Source: Liolophura sinensis (Eukaryota; Mollusca; Polyplacophora; Chitonida; Chitonidae). Taken from it: DNA of 62,000 nt. The notes under the pieces are model-generated. The model did not search any database. It saw only the letters and a list, made by a program, of their open reading frames with translations, and was not told the origin of the DNA. Position numbers and translations under genes: made by a program. The DNA is taken from positions 25,599,915-25,661,914 of the forward strand of contig NC_088297.1 in assembly GCF_032854445.1 (NCBI RefSeq), written 5' to 3'. This document shows positions 21,290 through 32,561 of this stretch, piece after piece. Each line of letters begins with the position of its first letter. Position 1 is the stretch's first letter.

Positions 21290-21451
21290 GGTGGCCTCCG
21301 TGGTCGAGGTGGTTAGCATGTCAACACGGCACACGACCGCTTCGGTGGTTAGCATGCCAACACGGCATACGACCGCTTCGGCTGTTAGCATGCCAACACG
21401 GCACACGACCGCTTCGGCTGTTAGCATGCCAACACGGCACACGACCGCTTC
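21290..21451 (+). repeat. 36-bp repeat, four copies, starting in a SINE head
   Basis: The unit is GTTAGCATGCCAACACGGCA then CACGACCGCTTCGGCT. The first copy follows GGTGGCCTCCGTGGTCGAGG, the start of a family A tRNA-like head, so A-box DNA has been tandemly expanded. The array ends at the head of a family B SINE. Confidence 0.88.
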
Positions 21452-21816
21452 GGTGGCCTAATAGTAGGAGCGTCCGCCTCGAAGTCTGGACACCCGGAAT
21501 CAAACCCGGGTCTTGTCAAACCAAAGACTTTAAAAATATGTATTTGTTGCCGGCTCCCTTGACGCTCAGCACTGAGCGGTTAGAGCAAGGAAACATGACC
21601 GGTTGGACCAGTGTCATTTGATGTGGGAGTGGGTGGGGTGTCATGTCTGATGTCTTCGGCATGGTGCTTCAGTGGCGGTAGCACTTTGACGGCATGAACT
21701 CGCCCTGCCACAAGAAGGCACAGTATATGTACACACACCTAATGACTCATCGTCGTCATGGGATTTAAAAATGTTAAGTAAATCGTTAAATCCCAAGCAT
21801 TCATTCATTCATTCAT
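21452..21816 (+). mobile_element. SINE family B, full length
   Basis: tRNA-like head: GGTGGCCTAATAGTAGGAGC (A box) and CCCGGAATCAAACCCGGGTC (B-box region). The body includes TTGCCGGCTCCCTTGACGCT and GACTCATCGTCGTCATGGG. The 3' end is CGTTAAATCCCAAGCATTCA and an (ATTC)n tail to 21816. The minus ORF at 21321..21503 is a shadow of this and the 36-bp array. Confidence 0.88.
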
Positions 21817-22637
21817 AACATTGTAATATGGTGAACATTTAACATTTATCATTTTAACACGTAGAAAATGTTAACATTTTTAAGTGACACTTTTTCTGTT
21901 TTGCAAAGAATATCACATGAAATGTCTTGCATTCTCTCTATGAAATGTCTTGCCCTCTCCCTGTGAAACGTATTGCTTTCTCTCTGTGTACATTATATAT
22001 ACACATAACGTTTTCACCACCAGTTTTAAGTATTATATACTGCACAACCTACAATGCACCCTTTTGTCCCAAAAGTATAGCAAGGTTTAAAGTGTTTTTT
22101 TTCTAATCATGCATTGGGATTATATATTATAAAATCAATTAACCCTACTGTCTTTGTTGGGGCGACAATCTTAGAAGTCCTAGTTGTCGTGTTAAAAGCC
22201 ATATAATTTCAGATTAAATCGCTTAATCCCGCAGTTGATTGGGGCCTTGACACGTGATCCCAGAAAATGACCTCCCTGTTGCCCTTATGTTGTGCATTTC
22301 TTAAAGTGTTAATTGCAGACTAGACCAAAATTGAAAAATCACCCCCCCCCCCCGCCTCAAAAAAGAAAATAAGAAGAGAAAAAAATGAAGAACCTTACCA
22401 AAATGGCAACTGAAACAGCACAAGCCAAAGTTGAAAACTACTACCAAATCATAAATAAATAGAAATAATAAATAAACTAAATGAAAATTTTAACGAGATG
22501 TCCACTAAAACGGCACAAGCCTATACCTGCTTGAAACAATGGTCTCAAATACATACACAGATCATTTGCCAAATTAAGTTCAACGAATATCTTTACCATT
22601 GATGCTGGGCAATTGGTGCTGGTAGTGCAATAGCAAA
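21817..22637. other. Unique AT-rich sequence
   Basis: Contains a loose double repeat of TGAAATGTCTTGCCCTCTCC at 21930..21995 and a poly(C) run near 22343. No gene seen. Confidence 0.4.
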
Positions 22638-22755
22638 CAGGCCTAATGGTTAGCGTGCATGCGCATCACAGGGCCCCAGGAACCTCTTACCAATACGATC
22701 ATTGTGAGACAAACTCATGGTGGCTTCCTCTCCGGAAGTGGGAAGTGGGAAGGCC
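22638..22755 (+). mobile_element. SINE family A head, truncated by a minisatellite
   Basis: CAGGCCTAATGGTTAGCGTG, GGGCCCCAGGAACCTCTTAC, CAATACGATCATTGTGAG and GGTGGCTTCCTCTCCGGAAG align with the head and first body block of family A. Where the body should continue (GTGGGAAGG...), the 54-bp array begins. Confidence 0.75.
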
Positions 22756-23272
22756 GCTTCCACACACCGTGGCATACCGGTATCACACAATAGCCCACCA
22801 GACACAGGCGCTTCCACACACCGTGGCATACCGGTATCACACAATAGCCCACCGGGCACAGGCGCTTCCACACACCGTGGCATACCGGTATCACACAATA
22901 GCCCACCAGACACAGGCGCTTCCACACACCGTGGCATACCGGTATCACACAATAGCCCACCGGACACAGGCGCTTCCACACACCGTGGCATACCGGTATC
23001 ACACAATAGCCCACTAGACATAGGCGCTTCCACATACCGTGGCATACCGGTATCACACAATAGCTCACCGGACACAGGCGCTTCCACACACCGTGGCATA
23101 CCGGTATCACACAATAGCTCACCGGACACAGGCGCTTCCACACACCGTGGCATACCGGTATCACACAATAGCCCACCAGATATAGGCGCTTCTACACACC
23201 GTGGCATACCGGTATCACACAATAGCCCACTAGACACAGGCGCTTCCACACAACGTGGCATGCCGTTATTGT
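22750..23272. repeat. 54-bp minisatellite, about 9.5 copies
   Basis: The unit is GCTTCCACACACCGTGGCAT then ACCGGTATCACACAATAGCC then CACCAGACACAGGC. Each carries the palindrome ATACCGGTAT. With an 18-codon unit lacking stops in several frames, ORFs of 123-219 codons appear on both strands, e.g. repeats of STHRGIPVSHNSPPDTGA. These are not called genes. Confidence 0.94.
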
Positions 23273-23790
23273 CGGCATTACGAAAGAGTCGCATACAATA
23301 TAAATACATGTAGAATGTGGAAATTCAGCTCCATTCCTGTCGGAGCTTTCAGCTGTAAGATGGCGAACAGGTACGGCTATTTTCGGTGGGTAGGAAATTC
23401 TTTCTTCTTGTGGGGTAAATCCACGCCTCCCTGAAGGCCAAATCATGTGGAAACTTGAAGCAGTTCTTCGCAGACTCGTTTTCACAAACGTATGCAGAAT
23501 AGTAAACCATATTGTGGAGAAATTTGTCATGCTTGTTGTCGCCCTTGTAGCTGTCTTTAGTACTGTACTAATTGGCGAAACTCTGACAACTCGTGAAGGT
23601 TGGACTTGTATGATGTAATTCGGCGGAGACTGGCGGAAAAATTGCATAAAATCAGCCTCATTATCTAGTCATTTTAAGTGCCATATTACTCAAATTAACG
23701 TACCCTTTTTGGGCTATGGACAAGAGATGGAGCCTCACTGGAGGTCTACTGAAGGTTTTTTTCTGATTTACGTCTACGGAAGAACCTCGG
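23273..23790. other. Unique sequence with small gene-like frames
   Basis: GC content is slightly higher than the surroundings. ATG at 23354 (GTAAGATGGCGAAC) opens 25 codons, MANRYGYFRWVGNSFFLW..., with a possible donor AACAG|GTACGG. The next ATG, at 23445, opens the ORF listed separately. Confidence 0.35.
23445..23618 (+). CDS. Putative 57-residue single-pass membrane protein or exon
   Basis: Complete frame ATG (23445) to TAA (23616..23618). The N-terminal 26 residues are amphipathic and basic (MWKLEAVLRRLVFTNVCRIV...), followed by one hydrophobic helix at about residues 27-44 (VMLVVALVAVFSTVLIG) and a short polar tail ending REGWTCMM. Basic residues on the N-terminal side would predict N-in topology. 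It is too short for usual ORF filters. The frame could also extend upstream to a possible acceptor GGTGGGTAG at 23393. The minus frame 23192..23647 on the opposite strand looks like a shadow. Not recognised as any known family. Confidence 0.3.
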   Translation: MWKLEAVLRRLVFTNVCRIVNHIVEKFVMLVVALVAVFSTVLIGETLTTREGWTCMM

Positions 23791-24815
23791 TAACGGGAGG
23801 TAAGCAGAAGAACCTCTCGTAATTATAGGTAAACAGGAGAACCTCCCTGAATTATAGGTAAACAGAAGAACCTGCCTGAATTATCGGTAATCATTAGAAC
23901 CTCTCTAAATTATAGTTAAACTGAAGAACCTCTTTGAATTATAGGTAAACGGGAGAACCGCTCTGAATTATAATTAAACAGAAGAACCTCTCTGAATAAT
24001 CGGTAAACAGAACCTCTCTGAATTATAGATAAACAGAAGAACCTCTCTGAATTATCGGTAAACATTAGAACCTCTCCAAATTATAGTTAAACTGAAGAAC
24101 CTCTCTGAATTATAGGTAAACGGAAGAACCTCTCTGAATTATAGGTTAACAGAAGAACCTCTCTAAATTATAAGTAAACGGAAGAACCGCTCCGAATTAT
24201 CAGTAAACAAGAGAACCCCTCCCAAGTATAGGTAAACAGAAGAACTTCTTTGAACTATAGGCAAAAGAAGAAACCTCTCTGAATTGTCGGTAAACATTAG
24301 AACCTCTCTAAATTATAGTTAAACAGAAGAACATCTCTGAATTATAGGTAAACAGAAGAATCTCTCATAATTATAGGTAAACAGAAGGACCTCTCTCAGT
24401 TATAGGTAAACAGAAAAACCTCTCTGAATTATCGGTAAACAGAACCTCTCTGAATTATAGATAAACAGAAGAATCTCTCTGAATTATCGGTAAACGTTAG
24501 AACCTCACTAAATTATAGTTAAACTGAAAAACCTTTCTGAATTATAGGTAAACGGAAGAACCTCTCTCAATAATAGGTAAACGGAAGAATCTCTCGTAAT
24601 TATAGGTAAACAGAAGGGCTTCTCTTAGTTAAAGGTTAACAGAAGAACCGCTCTCTGAAGTATAGGTAAACAGAAGAATCTCTCGTAATTATAGGTAAAC
24701 AGAAGAATCTCTCGTAGGCCTAATTATAGGTAAATAGAACCCCTCTGAATTATAGATAAACAGAAGAGCAATCTCTGTATTTTAGGTGGAGATAAGAACC
24801 TTTCTGAATCATACG
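23791..24815. repeat. 29-bp minisatellite, about 35 copies
   Basis: The unit is GAACCTCTCTGAATTATAGG then TAAACAGAA. It is diverged, with deletions in several copies. A partial higher-order pattern with TATCGGTAAACATTAGAACC recurs at about 23880, 24050, 24285 and 24485. Confidence 0.93.
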
Positions 24816-26370
24816 TCTACAGAAAAACCTTTTTGAACTAGGTCTACCAAACTGATAATTTGCTTACCACGGATGTTATTAAGTCACGGATAGACCGCCC
24901 ATAGAGAATAGTGTTTCTCTTTGGTATACGGATGTTGGACTTGACACTTAATGGTTAACGACGTTTGACTTGTTTGTAAAAATACGTCTGACTTTTCTCC
25001 GTTTCTGCGTCTTTGTACCGGAATTATAGCCATGTAATATTGTCATCAAGACAGAGAAATAATTTCCAGCCTTTTACAGTGACGATTCGCTGGATAACGG
25101 ACGTTGCTGGATTTTTCAGATTTCCCAAATACTTCATCCAACGGTTTCGAACTCGTCATGTAATTTCTAAGATTTGCCATTGCGTTCTGAAGGATTTTCC
25201 ACGTATACAAACGGCAACGATCAAACTTCTGTTAAGTACTCAGGTGTACAAATCAATCGGACACCGCGCTTTAATTACAAGCCTCAATCGGACAGAGCGA
25301 ATTATCCATGATAATACTACGGCTGCTGTAGTAAATTTGTCAGGAGGTAGTCACCTTGATTTATTCACATAAATTCTTCGGAAGACTTAATTCAGAAAAC
25401 ATTTTCAATTTTTTTTATTTATTTATAAATAAATTATTTGTTTATGTATTTATTCGATTTAGCCGAATTGATAAAAACATGAATTATGCATGATAAAACC
25501 ACGGCGGCTACAGCTAATTTGTCAGCAGCTGTATTCATCTTGATTTTTTCAGAAAAATTCTTTGATAGACTTCATCCAAAGTTTATTTATTTATTTATTT
25601 ATTTAATTGCTACATAATATATATAATTAAATTTGCGCTAAAGAATTGTCCCTTAACATGGTGTGGGTCAGTTTTACGGGTGGTAGAAGCCGGAGTACTT
25701 GGGTAAATAATTTTTATAACTTGTTATACACCGCCTTGCCAGCAAGGTCCCACTGGTTTACACAAACGTTGCTCGTGACGCTCGGATAAAGACAGGTGTG
25801 CAGACAAACAACCGATAATCTGTGATCATTTTTGGAGACAATATGGCACGATCATGCAAATGCAGGCGATAATAGGCCTATATAGAAATGTCACTACATA
25901 CACAAGAACGTACACAAGACAGATAAGTTACAGGCTAAAAGAACATAATCGGCTATATATGCGAAGCTATATGTTTATTCTACACGCAAGACAGCCTCGT
26001 GCACAAGATAACAAGATAACGGTTCACACCCAGACAGATAACGGGCAGATAACGGCGAGATAAAGAGCTCATAGGTAACAGGTAGTAGAACAGTTAAAAA
26101 AAAGTGATATCACCTGTTGAGAATCAGGTAAGCACACAACAGTGTCAAAACTCGGTCGGATTTTTTAAAAACGGTAACAATGAGCCATGCATAAACAGAA
26201 ATAGGAAACCTCTGCAGAATAAATTAAGTTTGTGTAATAATGACACATTAAACACAAACTGCAAACAGCACGTCAAAATCACACATGTCACGAACCACAT
26301 GTGCTGGTATAAATCAATGTAGAAAATTTTGTCTTTTTCCAATAATGATTACCAGAAATGAAGGTGCTCA
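24816..26370. other. Mostly unique sequence with a short segmental duplication
   Basis: A block near 25295..25385 (TAATACTACGGCTGCTGTAG ... TTGATTTATTCAC) recurs in diverged form at 25480..25580. T/A-rich TTATTTATT patches occur at 25410..25450 and 25585..25610. A 119-codon plus frame (25013..25372) uses a non-ATG start, shows no motif and is not called. Confidence 0.4.
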
Positions 26371-26375
26371 TCACT

Positions 26376-26715
26376 TATGAACGGTGTCAATACCAAATTT
26401 ACACCACGTAGGAACGGTGGCAATACCAAATTTACACCACGTAGGAACGGTGGCAATACCAAATTTACACCACGTAGGAACGGTGGCAATACCAAATTTA
26501 CACCACGTAGGAAAGGTGTGTGCATCAAATTTACGCCACGGTGTCAATACCAAATTAAAACCATTCAGGAACGGTGTCAGTAACAAAATTACACCACATA
26601 GGAAAGGTGTCAATAACATATTAACACCATTCAGAAACGGTGTCAGTAACAAAATTACACCATTCAGGAACGGTGTTAATTCCATTATTATCACTGATAA
26701 ATTTGGCCGTGACAA
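26376..26715. repeat. 33-bp minisatellite, about 10 copies
   Basis: Four nearly identical units ACGGTGGCAATACCAAATTT then ACACCACGTAGGA are followed by diverged units with TTCAGGAACGGTGTCAGTAA. Frames are open on both strands (26371..26763 and 26384..26746) because of the 11-codon unit. Confidence 0.92.
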
Positions 26716-27110
26716 ATTTACACCTCTTACAATGGTAATGTATTGAAAGGGAAGCATTGTCATTTATCATGTAAATCAGTAACATTGTTATTTGCAGACA
26801 ATATTAAGCACAAATGTCGCCCACATATCCAAAGAAAATATTATATGTGATTGTAGGGTGAAGTGGAAATTACAGAATCGTAGACATTTTACTCATACTG
26901 TGGCGATTAAAATCCTTGATGTCTGACGGATGCAGATACCGTAACAGACATTCGTATATCAACCATAATGTATGTTTCAGGTCAAGAAAAGCAAGACCCA
27001 TTTTCAAAACAACCTTTAACACAGACCACCGTGCAAAGAACTAAGAACATTTGTTAAATAAGAAAGGGAAAGTCTTGCCAGAAAAACGCAAGGGATGTTC
27101 TAGTGGGCGC
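26716..27110. other. Unique sequence
   Basis: Nothing recognised. Confidence 0.4.
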
Positions 27111-28605
27111 AAAAATGTAATCAGTAACCAAATCGTGTACCATTACAATTGTCGTTGATCAATAACCAAATCGTGTACCATTACAATTGTCGTTAATCAG
27201 TAACCAAATCGTGTACCATTACAATTGTCGTTAATCAGTAACCAAATCGTGTACCATTACAATTGTCGTTAATCAGTAACCAAATCGTGTACCATTACAA
27301 TTGTCGTTAATCTGTAACCAAATCGTGTACCATTACAATTGTCGTTAATCAGTAGCCAAATCGTGTACCATTACAATTGTCGTTAATCAGTAACCTAATC
27401 ATGTACCATTACAATTGTAGTTAATCAGTAACCTAATCATGTACCATTACAATTGTAGTTAATCAGTAACCTAATCATGTACCATTATAATTGTCGTTAA
27501 TCAGTAACCTAATCGTGTACCATTACAATTGTAGTTAATCAGTAGCCAAATCGTGTACCATTACAATTGTAGTTAATCAGTAACCTAATCGTGTATCATT
27601 ACAATTGTCGTTAATCTGTAACCAAATAGTGTACCATTACAAATGTCGTTGATCAGTAACCAAATCGTGTACCATTACAATTGTCGTTGATCAATAACCA
27701 AATCGTGTACCATTACAATTGTCGTTAATCTGTAACCAAATCGTGTACCATTACAATTGTCGTTAATCAGTAACCAAATTGTGTACCATTACAATTGTAG
27801 TTAATCAGTAACCTAATCATGTACCATTATAATTGTCGTTAATCACTAACCAAATCCTGTACTATTACAATTGTAGTTAATCAGTAACCTAATCATGTAC
27901 CATTACAATTGTAGTTAATCAGTAACCTAATCATGTACCATTATAATTGTCGTTAATCAGTAACCTAATCGTGTACCATTACAATTGTAGTTAATCAGTA
28001 GCCAAATCGTGTACCATTACAATTGTCGTTAATCAGTAACCAAATCGTGTACCACTACAATTGTAGTTAATCAGTAACCTAATCATGTACCATTATAATT
28101 GTCGTTAATCAGTAACCTAATCGTGTACCATTACAATTGTAGTTAATCAGTAGCCAAATCGTGTACCATTACAATTGTAGTTAATCAGTAACCTAATCGT
28201 GTATCATTACAATTGTCGTTAATCTGTAACCAAATAGTGTACCATTACAAATGTCGTTGATCAGTAACCAAATCGTGTAACATTACAATTGTCGTTGATC
28301 AGTAACCAAATCGTGTACCATTACAATTGTCGTTGACCAGTAACCAAATCGTGTACCATTACAAATGTCGTTAATCACTAACCAAATCGTGTACCATTAC
28401 AAATGTCGTTGATCAGTAACCAAATTGTGTACCATTACAATTGTCGTTAATCACTAACCAAATCCTGTACCATTATAATTGTCGTTAATCACTAACCAAA
28501 TCCTGTACTATTACAATTGTCGTTAATCAGTAACCTAATCGTGTACCATTACAATTGTCTTTAATCAGTAACCAAATAGTGTACCATTACAACTGTCGTT
28601 AGTCA
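27111..28605. repeat. 38-bp minisatellite, about 39 copies, with internal duplications
   Basis: The unit is AATCAGTAACCAAATCGTGT then ACCATTACAATTGTCGTT. Variants (CCTAATCATG, GTAGTT, AGTAGCC, CAAATAGTG) recur in the same order at about 27470..27665 and 28085..28265, showing duplication of blocks of at least five units. Most units hold the palindrome ACAATTGT. Confidence 0.95.
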
Positions 28606-28627
28606 AAGTGTGTAGGCTACACGCAGT

Positions 28628-28715
28628 AGCGTCGTCGTCATATGACTGAAAAATTGTTACGACTTTGCTAAAAATAACACGTTAAACCCAAGCATTCATC
28701 CATTCATTCATTCAG
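28628..28715 (+). mobile_element. SINE family B 3' fragment
   Basis: GTCGTCGTCATATGACTGAA, AACACGTTAAACCCAAGCAT and an (ATTC)n tail. It abuts the right end of the 38-bp array. Confidence 0.85.
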
Positions 28716-29383
28716 GCAGTTGCGCTCTAATTACAAGAGTTTATATACTGAAGTTGGAGATTTCTAAATCGTCAAATTGTTATACCAATAACTCCTCGGC
28801 ACTTGTGCCTGTAGTTTGCTAAGTGTCTTTTTACGCGAGAAATTAAACACGATTCAAACCCTACAAAGCCCCCTACGCCCTCCCCATTTTTCCCGGTGGA
28901 GGTGAGGCTTATAGGTTAAGAATCGGTCATATATCGTCTCCGATCAGGATAGGTGCGTTATCGCTCTCATAAGCCAGGTGTAAGACGTATGTACATGCTT
29001 CACATGCTTAAGAAGTCAGCCCTTACTGTGAACTGTGTGTGACACCGCAGATTGGCGTAGCCATGCGACCTGGGCAAGGTGGTGTTGGGTGGGTCGTGGG
29101 GTGTAGGGGGAGGGGAGCGCGTTAGGGAAAAGGAGACAAGAAGGAAGCAATTGAAATGTTTTGTAATTCGAGTAATGCTAAACGTAAAATTACAGCGTGA
29201 AAGGTTTGACATTTCTTGAAGAAGAGAAAGGGACGTATGCAAAGAACTCATTGTTTCCTCGTTCACCGAAACAATAGACTGAAAACAACGGGGTGATCCT
29301 CATACAGTGGCATATAGACAATTTTTTTATATATCAGATGAATTGTACATCGTTTAATGAAGGTCTATTTACTGTGTGACATT

Positions 29384-29416
<33 letters not shown>

Positions 29417-30176
29417 GGTCCTCAGAGAAACACAGCTTTCGTCTTACGAAACGACATATACATGTACATTTCAAGTCGATGTTATGCTCATCTTTAATTG
29501 CCTATGAAAGTCTGAGTCGTTGAAATCTCTATATGGGACAGCAAAGGATAATGGACTGTACATGAAAGCTGATTCAACAAAATTTGTGGCGTACAAGAAA
29601 AGAAAGATGAACACAGCAGGGCATTAATGTGAGAGATTGACCAATAAATTCATTTTTACCCATAATCATTCTTTGTCTCCTTTTTTCATCATGTAGCTCA
29701 TACGCCGTTAAAATTATTTCTTGAAGTGAAGTAATGGTATACTCTGGAGTCTAAGAACGCATGGTGCTAGTCGCGAAAAATTCCTATCTTGCGATGTACC
29801 TGCCGTCCAGTGGACAGTCCCGTAATGGAAGTGTTCACGTGTTGTAAATTCAAAAAACAACGACGACCAAAAATCATTGCATTAAAGATAAGCTTGACAC
29901 ATTGTTTTTGTGATTCAACTTTTTTTATGTTTATCGTACTAAAATCGTAAATAATGCGGACATTTTTCATGCCGGTGTCTCCGTCCAGGGCACCTGACTC
30001 ATTAATTGCTGACACATGTTGAACATACTAAAACGACATCATACACCAAGTATCACGTGAAGTTTACTAGATTTTTATTCTTATGTACACGCCATATATA
30101 TATGTGGAAGACAAATGGGTTTCAACAAACGATAGACGTTTACAAACGGCCAAAAGATCGTTCTTGGCCGCTAATG
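28716..30176. other. Mostly unique sequence
   Basis: Contains a short TA/TG microsatellite at 29384..29416 and the possible minus exon at 29767. No mobile element recognised. Confidence 0.4.
29767..30007 (-). CDS. Possible 3'-terminal exon (low confidence)
   Basis: A minus frame of about 80 codons (NESGALDGDTGMKNVRIIYD ... QVHRKIGIFRD, stop at 29767) follows a possible acceptor ACATGTGTCAG. The composition is balanced and non-repetitive, unlike most frames here. There is no recognised domain, no clear AATAAA shortly after the stop, and no partner exon. Confidence 0.15.
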
Positions 30177-30519
30177 GTGAGTGAGTGAGTGCTTGGGGTT
30201 TAACGTCGTACTTTTTTTCAGTCATATGACGACGGAATCCTTAGAGTGCATGTAATGTGCCTCCTTGTTGCAGGACGGATTTTCATCGCTCTTTTATCTA
30301 GTGCTGCTTCACTGAGACCACATACCGAAGGCAAGTAAGCCGCCCGCCCGAGCAATTATACTGATACGGGTCAACCAGTCGTCCCCTTCGTGCTGAACGC
30401 CAAGCGAGGAAGTTACAACTCCCTCTTTTAAGGTCTTAGGTGTGACTCGACCCAGGATTGACCCTAGATCTACCACTCCCGAAGCGGACGCTCAACCAAC
30501 TGTGCTATCTGGGCCGGTC
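30177..30519 (-). mobile_element. SINE family B, full length
   Basis: In reverse: the tail GTGAGTGAGTGAGTGCTTGG, TTTAACGTCGTAC and TTCAGTCATATGACGAC come first, then the body (CCCCTTCGTGCTGAACGCCA). The tRNA-like head is at 30430..30519 (on minus ACCGGCCCAGATAGCACAGT, TGGTTGAGCGTCCGC). Confidence 0.88.
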
Positions 30520-30584
30520 CTCACGCGTAAACATGCATTGCATCATCGCCGTCGTAAGTGAAAATTGATCATCAAACACCAACG

Positions 30585-30690
30585 AGTGAATCAATCAATT
30601 AGCTAATCAATAAGTTAGTCAATCAATCAAGTAGTGAATCAATGAAGTAGTCAATCAATCAATCAATCATTCGATAATCAATCAACCTTT
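30585..30690. repeat. AATC-rich short tandem repeat
   Basis: TCAATCAATCAAGTAGTGAA and similar imperfect tetranucleotide-based repeats. Confidence 0.75.
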
Positions 30691-30897
30691 CCGAGTGAAG
30701 TAGAATACATTAATATAGGTATAGAGTATATACATATGTTTAACACAGAAGAAAAACATCTGTCAAGTTTAGATAATTTGTAGTGGAGGAGACGTCTGTC
30801 TGTACGTACGGTGGGGATCACGTCAGCAGGGAAATCATATATAGTGGTTGAAATCCCAGCGATCCTTTTAACATATAGACTATGTAAATATGTATAA

Positions 30898-31090
30898 GTT
30901 TATTTATTTACATGCTTGATTTTAACGTCGTATTCTCGAATTCATCACCTATACGACGGCGGATATGCGTTTTATGGAATGCATGGGAAATCGAAATGCC
31001 CGCGGTGGGTTAAAAACCTCCGGGTTTTCGCATGTAACTGACAACCTTTGTCTGACGTGAGGTATATGTCAAATTGGTGAGAGATATGCA
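30898..31090 (-). mobile_element. SINE fragment related to family C
   Basis: TTTAACGTCGTATTCTCGAA, CACCTATACGACGGCGG and the block GAAATGCCCGCGGTGGGTTA resemble the family C body in reverse. The head is not preserved. Confidence 0.5.
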
Positions 31091-31234
31091 AATGATCACC
31101 AAGGGAACTTCATATTCACTACCTTTGCCACCAAACGTGACAGTGCCACAATCGCCTTAAACCATTTACTGACACGAAGGCCTCACGAGAACTAAGGAAG
31201 CTTGTGTAGGCTACATAGTAATGAATCCCTGTTG

Positions 31235-31470
31235 ATGGAGGAATAAATAAAAAAAATACTTGTACATTCAACAATATCGGTTTATTTCCTGTTGGTGGAG
31301 TTATAAATAAATAAATACTTGTACATTCATCAATACCAGTTTATTTCCTGTTGGTGGAGGTATAAATAAATAAATAAATACTTGTACATTCATCAATACC
31401 GGTTTATTTCCTGTTGGTTGAGGTATAAATAAATAAATACTTGTACATTCATCAATACCGGGTTATATTT
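31235..31470. repeat. 55-59-bp tandem repeat, four copies
   Basis: The unit is TACTTGTACATTCATCAATA then CCGGTTTATTTCCTGTTGGT then GGAGGTATAAATAAATAAA. The length varies with the number of TAAA steps. Confidence 0.92.
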
Positions 31471-31550
31471 ATACCTCTGTGTGATTCAATGCTGATCAGA
31501 CAGTGTTGCGGTTGATTAAAATGACTGGAAAGGCAAAAACCAAAAAGGCA

Positions 31551-31762
31551 AAAAAATTATTTATTTACTTGTATTTGATTGATGTTTTACGCCGTACTCA
31601 AGAATATTTCACTGATAACACGTCGGTCAGCATTATATGGAGGAAACTGGGCAGAGCCCGGGAGAAACTCACGACAATCAGTGAAATATTCTTGAGTATT
31701 TAATTATTTATTATTCCCTGGCTTGTGTTTCACACTGTGCTCAGGAGGCTTTCACTTATACA
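31551..31762 (-). mobile_element. Compound of SINE family A fragments
   Basis: A reverse fragment (31551..31675: TTTGATTGATGTTTTACGCC, GTACTCAAGAATATTTCACT) is followed by a short forward piece (31678..31711: CAGTGAAATATTCTTGAGTA). A third diverged reverse piece follows (31720..31762: GTGTTTCACACTGTGCTCAG). This is either nested insertion or a rearranged pair. Confidence 0.7.
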
Positions 31763-31892
31763 TGCATGTATTTTTTATTTATTCATTTGATTGTTGTTCC
31801 CTGCCCAAGGCCAGGTTTGACAAAAAAAGCAAGCGCCTCCCACAACTAGACCACTCACAGCCCGCTGCCATTTTACATAAACACATCTGTAT

Positions 31893-31960
31893 GTACTTGG
31901 GATTTTACAACGCATTTAACACGTTTTTCCGTCATATGGCGATTGTTAGGTATGCATTTA
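31893..31960 (-). mobile_element. SINE family B 3' fragment
   Basis: CTTGGGATTTTACAACGCAT then TTAACACGTTTTTCCGTCAT then ATGGCGA is a diverged reverse family B end. It explains the 108-codon plus frame at 31723..32049. Confidence 0.6.
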
Positions 31961-32561
31961 TACCTATATTGTGTCCTCTAGTGCATGGCAGGCTGAATAA
32001 TAAACTGTTCGATGTGTTCCTCCTTATAGGTCTATATACACGTTTATAGAGTCACCGAGATCGATATACGATATATCCTGCGGTTTATCGATCACTCAGG
32101 GCTGTCAGATCAATTAACAACAACAGCGTCAAGTCCGTACACGTTGATAAGGAAGAACTACGTTGACTGGCAAACTTCCAAATTCCAGGTGTTAAACAGG
32201 GCGTTTTGTACAGGTGTATATTTATTCCAGGAACTGACAATTTGATACGCTACAACGAGTAACGTATTCGGTACATTTGCACTACATGGAGAGCTTTCTT
32301 ACATGCTGGTAATACGTGGTATGATTGTTTTATACATACCCATATGTCGCATAGGGTCACTCATCTCACAGATTTTTTTATCGCGCTACCTGTGGTGAAT
32401 GTAATCTAACAGTAATTAACAGTAGTTTGTACAGTAACTTTACCACGAACATCTTATTTTAACTATACTCCCTAACATTCGTTCACCAAAATGACACACG
32501 CTGTAGGAAAGCTGACATTTTCCACTGTAACATATCCAAAAATATTCATGTCTAATTCAAG
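31961..32561. other. Unique sequence
   Basis: Nothing recognised. Confidence 0.4.

Noticed and set aside
22646-23313. 219- and 198-codon repeat ORFs as secreted repeat proteins
   Set aside because: Four overlapping frames on both strands are open at once from an 18-codon unit; this is noncoding repeat behaviour.
25013-25372. 119-codon plus ORF
   Set aside because: Non-repetitive but begins at a non-ATG codon, has no recognised motif, and its end is part of a noncoding local duplication.
27111-28605. CRISPR array
   Set aside because: Repeats are directly adjacent with no unique spacers, and all context is eukaryotic. The same applies to the other regular arrays.
31723-32049. 108-codon plus ORF
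   Set aside because: Runs through two SINE fragments.
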